Source of the DNA: Peteryoungia aggregata LMG 23059
GTDB taxonomy: Bacteria; Pseudomonadota; Alphaproteobacteria; Rhizobiales; Rhizobiaceae
Assembly (NCBI RefSeq): GCF_030814435.1
Contig: NZ_JAUSUW010000011.1
Location: 1-64,000 of the forward strand
DNA length: 64,000 nucleotides
Direction: 5' to 3'
The position numbers were made by a program, and so were the translations under genes. Under the pieces are notes generated by a model that was given only the letters and a program-made list of their open reading frames with translations, was not told the DNA's origin and did not search any database. Below are positions 1-10,522 of this stretch, piece after piece. Each line of letters opens with the position of its first letter. Within the stretch, counting starts at the first letter, position 1.

Positions 1-121
1 CTTTGTCTCCCAAGCCATCGTCACCTCCCAGAACCGATCCGGAAAGTGTCAGGCATGTCTACGAACATCTGTCAGCTATGTATCAGGGCCGAACAACAAG
101 CCCGAGGATGACGATCCACCG

Positions 122-153
122 AAAAGACAATGCCGGAAGCAAAGCTCCCGGCA
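122..153 (-). terminator. Rho-independent terminator of the FabMG-like gene
   Basis: Read on the minus strand, a hairpin (TGCCGG paired with CCGGCA, extended inward by an AGC/GCT pairing across one mismatch) is followed by a T-rich run. It lies 36 bases beyond the stop codon of the reductase gene. Bases 1-121 show no gene or clear signal. Confidence 0.6.
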
Positions 154-188
154 CAATCCTATTGGCTACTGCCTACTGACTGACCCGC

Positions 189-1508
189 TCAACCAGCCGA
201 ATTGATCTGCCGCGCAACCATGTCATGGTTCAGCCAGAGCACCGGCGCCGAGGGATCAGCCACTTCGCCGAAGATCAGCGCGCCGGTTGCCTCGACCACG
301 AGCACGCTCAGATAGTCCGAGATCAGCGCCTTGCTGTCCTTGTGCATCTGGGCAATCTCGGCCGAGGTGCCGATGGTGATGTCGGACTGGCCCTGGCTGT
401 TGGGCATCGGCCAGTTGTTGAAGTCGTAGAACGGGATCATCACGTCGCTCGCCTGGAAGTCCGCGATCTTCGTGAGTACGTCGTCAACAGTCGCACCCTC
501 GACCAGAAGGGCTTCGCAGTCAGCCCACACCTTCTCGGCCCGCGCGCCGCCGTTTTCCTTCTTCAAGGCCTTGAGCAGCGGCAGAAGCGGCAGTTCGATG
601 CCGGCGAAGACGTCGGACGAATTGGTGCGGATCTCGGGGCAGTTGAAGACGGTCGCCTTGATGCCGGAGGCAAATGCCTCTTCGGCAATCGCCTCGAGCT
701 TCATCTTGGCATAGCCCTGGGTGTAGTTCGTATAGGTCTGCCAGCGATATTCGTCGCCGATCAGAATGCCCGTGCCGTGATAGCCATAGGCCGAATAACG
801 AACCTGGCCACCGCTCTTTTCGATGCGGGCGCGGATCGCAGCACTGCCTTCGATCAGGTGGCGGAAGGTATTGGCCGAAACTTCATCGAAATTCTGCAGG
901 ATCAGCTTGCCGAGATCGCTGTCGAGCAGCACCTGCGAGGACATGTGGCGGGCGCCACGGCCCTTGTAGATGCGGTTGGCGAGAACGAGGAAGACCTTGG
1001 CCTTGGGAATGCCGCCAGCCATTGTGTGGGCGAAGTGGACATTCTTGCCATAGGCAATCATGCCTTCCAGCTCGGCCATGATCTTGGCAACGGCATCCTG
1101 GAAGCGGGACACGCCCACCTGGCGGCACTTTTCAATATGCGCCCAGTCGAGCTTTTCCGTTTCCCAGTTTTCGAGCGTCAGCGAGGACAGAAGGTCCGTC
1201 GGCGTCGGTTCGCCTTCCGGCGCATCGAGATCGAAGCCGGCCATGGCGGGAATGTTGATGATCCGGCCACCGAGATTGGCTTCCGCCTGGGCGAGCTCTT
1301 CGTCGGTCAGCGGGCGCAGCTTGTTGTTCTCGTCGCGGCGACCAACGGTGATCCCGATGATCTCCATTCCGGCCTTTTTCGCCTGATCGAGAAGGCCGGT
1401 CACATAACCACGACCGAACAATTCGCCGAACAGAACAAAGACATCGCCCTTGCGGTACAGGCCGTTATGCGGGATCTGCGTCAAGGAAACCGGGCTGGTC
1501 AGGGTCAT
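189..1508 (-). CDS. Enoyl-ACP reductase, FabMG-like (SDR-like fold)
   Basis: A 439-residue protein that I place near the FabMG group of enoyl-ACP reductases, which would reduce the enoyl-ACP double bond in the last step of fatty acid elongation in the cytoplasm. It has a Rossmann-like start (FGELFGRGYVTG) and a YTQGYAKMK segment that fits the Y-x7-K catalytic spacing described for unusual enoyl-ACP reductases. It is much longer than classical FabI (about 260 residues). I prefer the ATG at 1508 over the ATG at 1550, because MTLTSPVSL begins a normal cytosolic N-terminus and has GGA upstream. The gene stands alone. Family membership is from memory of the family; the function is inferred. Confidence 0.55.
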   Translation of the reverse strand: MTLTSPVSLTQIPHNGLYRKGDVFVLFGELFGRGYVTGLLDQAKKAGMEIIGITVGRRDENNKLRPLTDEELAQAEANLGGRIINIPAMAGFDLDAPEGEPTPTDLLSSLTLENWETEKLDWAHIEKCRQVGVSRFQDAVAKIMAELEGMIAYGKNVHFAHTMAGGIPKAKVFLVLANRIYKGRGARHMSSQVLLDSDLGKLILQNFDEVSANTFRHLIEGSAAIRARIEKSGGQVRYSAYGYHGTGILIGDEYRWQTYTNYTQGYAKMKLEAIAEEAFASGIKATVFNCPEIRTNSSDVFAGIELPLLPLLKALKKENGGARAEKVWADCEALLVEGATVDDVLTKIADFQASDVMIPFYDFNNWPMPNSQGQSDITIGTSAEIAQMHKDSKALISDYLSVLVVEATGALIFGEVADPSAPVLWLNHDMVARQINSAG

Positions 1509-1655
1509 TTTTGATTCCGGATTACAATTTACTAGAATGCCCACTAGCAAACGCTGGCGCTCAGCGCATCACCTCGATTGATTTGTCTGGTCATTTTCCG
1601 TGACCGTTTATTGCATTGCGTGATGACCCTGTAACATCAGCGCGGCTCAGGATCG

Positions 1656-2657
1656 TCAGACCCGAACCAGCCGGACCCGCGTACCCCAGGGATCCAGCGC
1701 CTCGAACCCGCCGTCTATGGCGCTGACGGCAAAGCCCTTGGCCTGAAGATCCGTCCGGCGCGCATCAAGGATCGCTTGATCATTCGTGTGCAGCGAGAAC
1801 CAGTCGAGCCCGGTCATCGCCTCCTGCCTGGGGCCGGCATCCCGGCTTTCCCAGATATTGGCGCCGATATGGTGATGGTAGCGACCCGACGACAGGAAGG
1901 TCGCGCCGCGCTGGTCGCTGCCGGCCACCACATCGAGGCCAAACCCGTCGGCATAAAAGGCCCGCGCCGTCTCCAGCCCGCCGACCCTGAGATGGATATG
2001 GCCGATGCGCAGCGCGGCCGGCACGGCCGTATAGTCGTCGCGGTCGGTGCGCGTCTTTGTCTTGATGAAGATGTCGTCGATATTGAGTTCCTTGCTGCCC
2101 ATGGTCACCGTGTTGCCGGCCCACAGCCAGGTCTCCTGCGGCCGGTCGCTATAAACCTCGACGCCATTGCCTTCGGGATCGGTGAGATAGACGGCCTCCG
2201 ACACCGAGTGATCGGCAAAGCCGGTGAGCGGAAACTGGTTGCGGGCCACATGCACCAGCCAGCGCGCGAGATCGGCACGGTCGGGCATCAGGAAGGCGGT
2301 GTGATAAAGGCCGGCCTGGCCGGGCGCCTCGGGCGTCGCATCCGGTCGGGCAAGGATATGCAGGAGCGGCGTCCCGCCGGCCCCGAGCGTCACCGCATCG
2401 GGCGCATCCTTCAGCACTTCGAGCCCCAGCATGCTGGTGTAATAGGTCTTCAGCCCTGCCACATCCTTGGCCCGCAGGCAGACCTCGCCGACATGTACCG
2501 GCCGGGTGAGACCGAAGGGCAGCTGCGGCGTCTGGGCTGCCGGAAGCACGGTCTGGATCTCGATCCCCTCCGCCCTCAAGGCGCCGGTCAGCGCGCCCGT
2601 CAATGTTGCCGTCCCGGCCAGCCGCAGAAGCTGGCGCCGCGTCCAATGGATCGTCAT
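1656..2657 (-). CDS. Tat-exported VOC/glyoxalase-family protein
   Basis: A 333-residue protein with two vicinal-oxygen-chelate (VOC) units, one starting near HVGEVCLRAKDVAGL and a second near IGHIHLRVGGLETARAFY. This is the layout of CatE-type extradiol dioxygenases and related glyoxalase-fold enzymes. The N-terminus carries TRRQLLRLAG followed by a hydrophobic alanine/threonine stretch, a likely Tat signal, so the mature protein would act outside the cytoplasm. Possible metal ligands include the His in each HVGEV/HIHLR strand. The start at 2657 is chosen because AAGGGGA lies just upstream; longer readings lack this. It is divergent from ppdK and shares a 221-base gap with it. The substrate is unknown. 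Confidence 0.7.
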   Translation of the reverse strand: MTIHWTRRQLLRLAGTATLTGALTGALRAEGIEIQTVLPAAQTPQLPFGLTRPVHVGEVCLRAKDVAGLKTYYTSMLGLEVLKDAPDAVTLGAGGTPLLHILARPDATPEAPGQAGLYHTAFLMPDRADLARWLVHVARNQFPLTGFADHSVSEAVYLTDPEGNGVEVYSDRPQETWLWAGNTVTMGSKELNIDDIFIKTKTRTDRDDYTAVPAALRIGHIHLRVGGLETARAFYADGFGLDVVAGSDQRGATFLSSGRYHHHIGANIWESRDAGPRQEAMTGLDWFSLHTNDQAILDARRTDLQAKGFAVSAIDGGFEALDPWGTRVRLVRV

Positions 2658-2878
2658 TTCGGTCCCCTTGCCATGTGCTTTGTGGGTCCTGCTTACAATG
2701 TTGCCCTGTGGCCTGCTTCTCACGTCTCTCAACAGTCTTTCACAACTGTGTGAGCCTTCAATGCGACACCTGCCGCAATTATGATGCATTGCAGCATGAT
2801 CTTGACAGGCGCACGTTTTCATTCCGTCACATTTGCTGTAAACGATGGAAAATAAAGCCTGTTCGGGTGGAGAAGGCT

Positions 2879-5545
<2,667 letters not shown>

Positions 5546-5601
5546 GGCAGGTGTTCAACCAAGGTTCTGAGCTTGTCGCCCTCTGAGGCATCAGATGTGA
5601 T

Positions 5602-5805
5602 CTATTGGGCTAAGCCGTAGTAGATGTCCCAGAGGCGGCTTTCGCGTGGTTCGACGGTTTCGAGGCAATTCGCATCGAGACCGAGAGTACTCTGGTTGCG
5701 GCACATGCCAAGGATGAGCGCATAGCGTTCGCGTTCGACGTCCCCAAGACGCCAAAGCGAGAAAGCCGAAATTCCCGCTAGTACGAACAAGGCCAACGTG
5801 CGCAT
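5602..5805 (-). CDS. Small single-span hypothetical protein
   Basis: A 67-residue protein with one hydrophobic N-terminal segment (LALFVLAGISAFSLW), either a signal anchor or an uncleaved signal peptide, followed by a soluble tail with two cysteines (CRNQ and NCLE). An AGAGGG ribosome-binding site stands nine bases before the ATG, which is the main reason for accepting it. It converges on ppdK, with 56 bases between the two stops. No function can be assigned. Confidence 0.6.
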   Translation of the reverse strand: MRTLALFVLAGISAFSLWRLGDVERERYALILGMCRNQSTLGLDANCLETVEPRESRLWDIYYGLAQ

Positions 5806-5904
5806 TTTTTGTGCCCTCTGGATGTTTGCAAGCCCAGTTACAATCAGACCAGATTAACCGCGCTTCCGAAAACAGCTAGAGTGGTCCCGCATATCTGTGC
5901 TGGC

Positions 5905-6015
5905 ATGCCAAAATTCGTGCGTGTCCTGCTCTGCGGCGGAGACAAAGGCAGCCAGGTCAGAGACATCGAGATCGCGAAACGCCTGGCACGGATCTGGAGA
6001 GAGACAGATGACTGA
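5905..6015 (+). pseudogene. HigB/RelE-type toxin remnant (C-terminal end only)
   Basis: The frame encodes VLLCGGDKGSQVRDIEIAKRL, close to the conserved C-terminal end of HigB-like RelE/ParE toxins (VLLCGGDKSSQ...). The upstream part of the frame, and the other two frames back to 5809, show none of the expected toxin core. About 70 residues are therefore missing from the 5' side, and the toxin cannot be active. The stop TGA overlaps the antitoxin ATG by 8 bases, preserving the original operon junction. Confidence 0.7.
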
Positions 6016-6295
6016 AATCCTGACCGACTACGATCCGGCGGAAGACCTCGATACCCCGGAAGCGATTTCGGTCTTCGTCAATGAGGCCCTGAAGACCGAC
6101 GATGCCGCCTACATCGCCCACGCGTTGGGCGTCGTCGCCCGCGCCAGGGGCATGGCCGGCATTGCTCGGGAGTCGGGGCTTTCGCGGGAGCAGCTGTATC
6201 GGACGCTCTCCAGCGAGGGCAATCCGACGCTCAAGACCACGCTTGCGGTGATGAAGGCATTGGGCATTTCGCTGACGGCGGATGTGGCGGGGTGA
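6008..6295 (+). CDS. HigA-type antitoxin, XRE/HTH family (orphan)
   Basis: A 95-residue protein of the 'putative addiction module antidote' family: MTEILTDYDPAEDLDTPEAI at the start, then a helix-turn-helix covering MAGIARESGLSREQLYRTLS, then the family-typical end LAVMKALGISLTADV. It would bind its own operator and neutralise a HigB mRNA-cleaving toxin. The start at 6008 has GGAGAGAG upstream and overlaps the toxin remnant. Because the partner toxin is truncated, this antitoxin is now an orphan. It could still act as a repressor or counter a related toxin elsewhere; that is inference. Confidence 0.85.
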   Translation: MTEILTDYDPAEDLDTPEAISVFVNEALKTDDAAYIAHALGVVARARGMAGIARESGLSREQLYRTLSSEGNPTLKTTLAVMKALGISLTADVAG

Positions 6296-6305
6296 GGGCC
6301 TAGAA

Positions 6306-6330
6306 ACCCTGTATGCTTGGCATACAGGGT
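6306..6330. repeat. Perfect 11-bp inverted repeat after the antitoxin gene
   Basis: ACCCTGTATGC and GCATACAGGGT flank a 3-base centre (TTG). The repeat starts 10 bases after the antitoxin stop. It could be a transcript-ending hairpin, but no T-run follows in either direction. An operator for the neighbouring HTH protein or another dimeric regulator is an alternative. Confidence 0.6.
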
Positions 6331-6365
6331 AGATATGAGGCATCACCTTGTCGGGAGTATTTCGC

Positions 6366-7313
6366 ATGAAAATTTTCGAGAGGTTTCGTCAAGCCACTTT
6401 AAATGCCGTCATTAGATGGGCAGAGGCGGGTAGGAGGTTGACCTCCTACCGGGGCAGACGCAGATTCCACTGGCTTCCCAACATCTTCATATCTGTGGGA
6501 TTACTGTTCATTATCGCGGACTATTTTAAGCATAGCGCTGTCGTGAGCTCGCTTTCTAATGCTGAAGGGCGGGCAGCATATGAGTTTTGGATAGGCACGA
6601 AGAGTGTCCTTGATATTGCGCTAGGTCTTGTAACCACTTTGATTGCCCTTACTGCTGCGTATCTTGCTTTGCGCAGCTATCGCGTGAATCAGCGTGCTGC
6701 AGTCGCCAACCGCTATCAAAAGGGGGTCGAACTGCTGGGCGCTTCAGCGGATAGTTCCAAGCTCGGAGGTATCGAACTGCTTTCAATCGTGGCGAGAGAG
6801 GCGCCAGAAGAGTATCAGGAGCCAGTGATGCGTACCCTTCGTCAGTTTTTGCACGAACGATGTGCATCGATCACCGAACCAATGCAGAATGCCCTCAATT
6901 ACCCAGAAATGCTGCCCGCTACGGACTTCGTGGTCATGGCAGCTTTGTCTGCCGTGAGCCGAACACTACTAAGGCAGAGATGGTTGGATCTGGAAGCCGA
7001 TGAGGAGGGGCTGACGCTCCGGGGCATCTATCTGCACAAGGTGCGAATTCTCAAAGCAGATTTTTCAAGAATTACGTTTGAAGATGGGGTTTTCGGGGAC
7101 GTGTCGTTCGAAGGCTGCAAGTTTGCTGAGACTGCCATCATTGCTAGATTTTTTGGCCGAGTAGCATTCGAAGATTGCAGCATCGACAATGCTCAAATTC
7201 TAGCTACTGACGTTTACGGTGAGCAGTTTGAGGATGCCAAAACATTCATCGACTTGTCCAAGAACTCTTGGGTCTCCCGATTCGATGTCAACAACCAAAG
7301 AATTGAAACATGA
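6366..7313 (+). CDS. Membrane protein with pentapeptide-like repeats, unknown function
   Basis: A 315-residue protein with two predicted membrane spans: WLPNIFISVGLLFIIADYF (about residues 37-55) and LDIALGLVTTLIALTAAYLAL (about 83-103). A cytoplasmic helical part follows, then a C-terminal stretch (about 220-285) with spaced phenylalanine/leucine and aspartate residues (KADFSRITFEDGVFGDVSF) resembling pentapeptide-repeat coils. The ATG at 6366 has GGGAG nine bases upstream; a TTG at 6348 is less likely. Base composition is clearly more AT-rich than the flanking genes, which suggests horizontal acquisition. It follows the broken toxin-antitoxin module. Confidence 0.7.
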   Translation: MKIFERFRQATLNAVIRWAEAGRRLTSYRGRRRFHWLPNIFISVGLLFIIADYFKHSAVVSSLSNAEGRAAYEFWIGTKSVLDIALGLVTTLIALTAAYLALRSYRVNQRAAVANRYQKGVELLGASADSSKLGGIELLSIVAREAPEEYQEPVMRTLRQFLHERCASITEPMQNALNYPEMLPATDFVVMAALSAVSRTLLRQRWLDLEADEEGLTLRGIYLHKVRILKADFSRITFEDGVFGDVSFEGCKFAETAIIARFFGRVAFEDCSIDNAQILATDVYGEQFEDAKTFIDLSKNSWVSRFDVNNQRIET

Positions 7314-7488
7314 AAGCGGTGACGGCCATCGTTCGATGATGGACCTGCGCCACCGTGGAACGGATGAAATCGAAGAGACCTGTCGGCAATGTGACGGTCA
7401 CTGTCTCATGTCTGGACATGATGATCCCTTCTGACGCTGCACACAGAATATCATGACCCGTCCAACACCCCACAAAAATCCCCACCCA

Positions 7489-7515
7489 TGTCACATTGAC
7501 GCTTCCCCGCTCGTC
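7489..7515 (+). promoter_or_regulatory. Predicted ECF41-type promoter
   Basis: TGTCACA at 7489-7495 and CGTC at 7512-7515 are separated by exactly 16 bases. These are the -35 and -10 motifs reported for ECF41-group sigma factors, which normally drive their own operon. The site lies 33 bases before the ATG of the carboxymuconolactone decarboxylase gene that is translationally linked to the ECF41 gene, so autoregulation is expected. Nothing else is evident in the 235-base gap 7314-7548. Confidence 0.75.
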
Positions 7516-7548
7516 ATGATCTCGTACCCAACAGAAGGAACCGACATC

Positions 7549-8016
7549 ATGACCGCAACACTCGATCCTTTCGCAGCCGCGCCCGCTCTGATGAAGAAGT
7601 GGACGGCCGTCTCGGCCGACATCGCCGCGAGCCTTGAGCCGAGCCTCATCGAACTCGTCAAGATCCGTGCGTCCCAGCTCAATGCCTGCGCCAACTGCAT
7701 CAACATGCACACAGCCGAAGCCCGGGCCAAGGGCGAGACGGAGGACCGCATCTATCTGCTATCCGCCTGGCGCGAGGCGCCGTGTTATACAGAGCGCGAG
7801 CGGGCGGCCCTCGCCTGGACGGAAGCCCTGACCACGCTGTCGACGGGGCATCCGCAGGAGGCGGCGCGCCTTGATCTGCAGGCGGCCTTTACCGAGGAGG
7901 AGCAGGTGAAGCTGACGCTGATGATCAATGTCATCAACGGCTGGAACAGGCTGGCCGTCGGTTTCGGCCTCTGGATCGAGACACCGGCAACCCGGGCTCA
8001 AGGCGTGGCCGCCTGA
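7549..8016 (+). CDS. Carboxymuconolactone decarboxylase family / AhpD-like protein
   Basis: A 155-residue protein of the CMD/AhpD family. The core NACANCINMHTAEA carries the CxxC pair and nearby His that in AhpD-type members give thiol peroxidase or disulfide reductase activity; a nearby Glu (IELVKIRAS) completes the usual proton relay. AGAAGGA precedes the ATG at 7549. The stop overlaps the next start by one base (TGATG), so it is co-translated with the sigma factor. CMD-like genes are one of the three standard partners (carboxymuconolactone decarboxylase, oxidoreductase, epimerase) of ECF41 sigma factors. The physiological substrate is unknown. Confidence 0.88.
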   Translation: MTATLDPFAAAPALMKKWTAVSADIAASLEPSLIELVKIRASQLNACANCINMHTAEARAKGETEDRIYLLSAWREAPCYTERERAALAWTEALTTLSTGHPQEAARLDLQAAFTEEEQVKLTLMINVINGWNRLAVGFGLWIETPATRAQGVAA

Positions 8017-8876
8017 TGTTATCCTCCGAGCACACAGATGCGGCAGCGAGTTTCGATCCCCTGAGGCGCAAGCTGATGCGGCTCGCCTATCGCATGCTGG
8101 GCTCGGTCACGGATGCCGAAGACATGCTGCAGGAGGCCTTCATCCGCTGGATGAGGGCCGATCGCCGCGAGATCCGCGAGCCCGAGGCCTTCCTCCGCCG
8201 CATCGTCACAAGGCTTTGCCTCGACCAGCTGAAATCCGCCCGCCTGAAGCGCGAGACCTATATCGGCCCCTGGCTACCGGAACCGGTGGTGGAAGACGAG
8301 GACGAGCCAGAGGACGTGACCCTGCCGCTGATGCTGGCGCTGGAGCGGCTGTCCCCGCTGGAGCGGGCAGCCCTGCTGCTGCACGATGTCTTCGGCCTGC
8401 CATTTGAGGAAATCGCCGAAACCTTGGACCGGGATGTTGCCGCCTGTCGCCAACTGGCAGCCAGGGCACGCCGCAATGTGCGGGAAGCACGAACCCGCTA
8501 CACCGTCGACGCCAAGCGCGGGCTGGAAATGGCGGAAGCCTTTTTCAACGCCTCGCGCAGCGGCGACATGACCGCACTTTCCGCCATGCTGGCGGCTGAT
8601 GTCGCCCTCCATTCCGATGGCGGCGGCAAGCGGCAGGCCGCGATCGCACCGATCCTCGGCCACGAGGCGGTGATGAAGGTTCACACCTATCTCTCGGACA
8701 AGATCTGGCCTGTGGGGTCAGCCCTCCTGCGTGTCGGCCTCGTCAACGGCCTGCCGGGCTTTGTCACCCGCGAGGCGGACGGCGAGTTGCAGACGACGGC
8801 TTTGCTAATCGAGGACGGCGCCATCACCGCCATCTATGTCATGCGCAATCCCGACAAACTCAAGCATTTGCAGTGA
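8016..8876 (+). CDS. ECF41-group RNA polymerase sigma factor with SnoaL-like C-terminal domain
   Basis: A 286-residue sigma factor: region 2 at about 14-80, region 4 at about 108-160, and a C-terminal SnoaL-like extension from about 165. Three signatures of group ECF41 are all present: WLPEP in the linker (86-90), DGGGK (201-205) and NPDKL (278-282). In this group the C-terminal domain replaces a separate anti-sigma factor and tunes activity. It overlaps the upstream CMD gene by one base. The promoter at 7489-7515 matches its expected recognition motif. The inducing signal is unknown. Confidence 0.93.
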   Translation: MLSSEHTDAAASFDPLRRKLMRLAYRMLGSVTDAEDMLQEAFIRWMRADRREIREPEAFLRRIVTRLCLDQLKSARLKRETYIGPWLPEPVVEDEDEPEDVTLPLMLALERLSPLERAALLLHDVFGLPFEEIAETLDRDVAACRQLAARARRNVREARTRYTVDAKRGLEMAEAFFNASRSGDMTALSAMLAADVALHSDGGGKRQAAIAPILGHEAVMKVHTYLSDKIWPVGSALLRVGLVNGLPGFVTREADGELQTTALLIEDGAITAIYVMRNPDKLKHLQ

Positions 8877-9060
8877 ATGGTGGGGAGGAGGGCGGTTCCG
8901 TCGCCGGAAGAACCGGACCATACGCGCCCGCGACCTGCACATCGCAGGGGCTGCGCGTAACCATCCGCTTTTGCCAGGGGGCGATTGCCCCGGGGCCGGC
9001 CAGGGGCTAACGTCCGGACACCGCACGCCCGCGCGCTCTCGTCCCCTCCGGAGTCCCCCC

Positions 9061-9357
9061 ATGCCCGGCTATTCCGCCCGTCCGCCCGCCATCCCGACAA
9101 CAGTGCTCGACGATGCCGTCACCCGCATCACCCGCTGGGATTTCGAACCCGGCGCCGCGACCGGCCACCACACCCATGGCCTCGGCTATGTCGTCGTGCC
9201 GCTCACCGATTGCCATTTCCTGATCGAGGATTCCGCCGGCGAGCGCCGCGTCACGAGCAAAGCCGGCGAGGCCTATCGCCGTGAGGCGGGCGTCGAGCAC
9301 AATGTCGTCAATGGCGGCGATCAGCCGATGAGCTTCATCGAGATCGAGTACAAATGA
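9061..9357 (+). CDS. Small cupin-domain protein
   Basis: A 98-residue single-domain cupin. GHHTHGLGYVVVPL supplies the metal-binding histidines of cupin motif 1, and REAGVEHNVVNGGDQPMSFIEIEY forms motif 2. Such proteins bind a divalent metal and may be enzymes or ligand-binding proteins. GGAG lies upstream of the ATG at 9061. The stop overlaps the next gene's start (ATGA), so the two are probably translated together. The 184-base gap 8877-9060 holds no recognisable gene. Confidence 0.8.
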   Translation: MPGYSARPPAIPTTVLDDAVTRITRWDFEPGAATGHHTHGLGYVVVPLTDCHFLIEDSAGERRVTSKAGEAYRREAGVEHNVVNGGDQPMSFIEIEYK

Positions 9358-10280
9358 GCTTGGGTGACGATCAGCCGGTGCCGCACTTCGTCACCACCTT
9401 CGAGCCGCAGCATGGGCTGGCCGTATCCGTGGCCGAGGGTGTCCAGCGGCTCACCGCGCCCAATCCGAGCCCCTTCACCTTCCACGGCACCAACACCTAT
9501 ATCGTCGGCGAAAAATCCGTCTGCGTCATCGATCCCGGCCCCGACAATGACGCGCATTTCGACGCGCTGATGGTGGCCCTGAAGGGCCGGGACGTCACCC
9601 ATATCGCCGTCAGCCACACCCACCGCGACCATTCCCCGCTCGCCCGCCGCCTGAAAGCTGCAACCGGCGCCGTGATCGTCGCCGAAGGTCCGCACAGGCC
9701 GTCGCGCCCGCTGTTCGAAGGCGAGGTGAACCCCTTTGCCGAAAGCGCCGACACCGATTTCGTCCCCGACCTGGCTCTCGCGGATGACCAGACAGTCCAG
9801 GGCGACGGCTGGCGCCTCACCGCCGTCCACACGCCGGGCCATACCGCCAACCACGCCGCCTTCGCGCTCGAAGACACCGGCATCCTCTTTTCCGCCGATC
9901 ATGTCATGGCCTGGGCCACCTCCATCGTTGCGCCCCCGGATGGCGGCATGGGCGATTACATGGTCTCGCTCGACCGGCTGCTGGAGCGGCAGGACCGCCT
10001 CTATCTCCCCGGCCATGGCGGCCCGGTCACCGAGCCCCAGGCCTTTGTCCGGGCGCTGCGCACCCATCGCCGCCTGCGCGAGCGCGCCGTGCTGGAGCGC
10101 ATCCGCAAGGGCGACCGGCTGATTGCGGACATGGTCAAGGTCATCTACGCCACCACGGACCCCCGCCTGCATGGGGCGGCTGCCTTGTCCGTGCTCGCCC
10201 ATATCGAGGATCTCGTCGACAAGGGCCTGATTGGGACGGATGGGCCTCCCAGGCTGTCGGGGGAATATCGGCCGGGTTGA
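9354..10280 (+). CDS. MBL-fold metallo-hydrolase (LACTB2-like)
   Basis: A 308-residue metallo-beta-lactamase-fold hydrolase. The zinc motif HTHRDH is at residues 88-93, and further ligands appear in HTPGHTANH, FSADHVM and YLPGHGG. The last 80 residues (RALRTHRRLRERAVLERI onward) form the winged-helix tail typical of LACTB2-like proteins, whose characterised members cleave RNA or thioesters. The start overlaps the cupin stop by four bases. The specific substrate here cannot be told from sequence. Confidence 0.88.
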   Translation: MSLGDDQPVPHFVTTFEPQHGLAVSVAEGVQRLTAPNPSPFTFHGTNTYIVGEKSVCVIDPGPDNDAHFDALMVALKGRDVTHIAVSHTHRDHSPLARRLKAATGAVIVAEGPHRPSRPLFEGEVNPFAESADTDFVPDLALADDQTVQGDGWRLTAVHTPGHTANHAAFALEDTGILFSADHVMAWATSIVAPPDGGMGDYMVSLDRLLERQDRLYLPGHGGPVTEPQAFVRALRTHRRLRERAVLERIRKGDRLIADMVKVIYATTDPRLHGAAALSVLAHIEDLVDKGLIGTDGPPRLSGEYRPG

Positions 10281-10329
10281 GCGTTCTAGCTTTCGGCTGG
10301 CCCCGCCCTCCGCACCACCTGGATTACCA

Positions 10330-10482
10330 CCCTCTGTCGGCTTCGCCGACATCTCCCCTACAAGGGGGAGAGTGGCGACCCCGCCAGCCTGTTGCCCCTT
10401 TTGGCGGTAAAGGGAGGCGCCACACGCGACGCTCCGCTCTCCCCCCTTGTGGGGGAGATGTCACGCAGTGACAGAGGGGGGG
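10330..10482. repeat. RIME-like intergenic mosaic palindrome, copy 1
   Basis: About 153 bases with CCCTCTGTC at one end and GACAGAGGG at the other, and inner CAAGGGGGAG/CTCCCCCCTTG arms, giving long nested palindromes. The same arrangement recurs at 51011-51154. This matches the Rhizobium intergenic mosaic element type known from Rhizobium, Sinorhizobium and Agrobacterium. It sits between the metallo-hydrolase and the DUF1499 gene and may also end transcription. Confidence 0.8.
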
Positions 10483-10522
10483 CCGCGCTGGCGGAGGCTG
10501 AGAATTCGCGACGGCCTACGTC

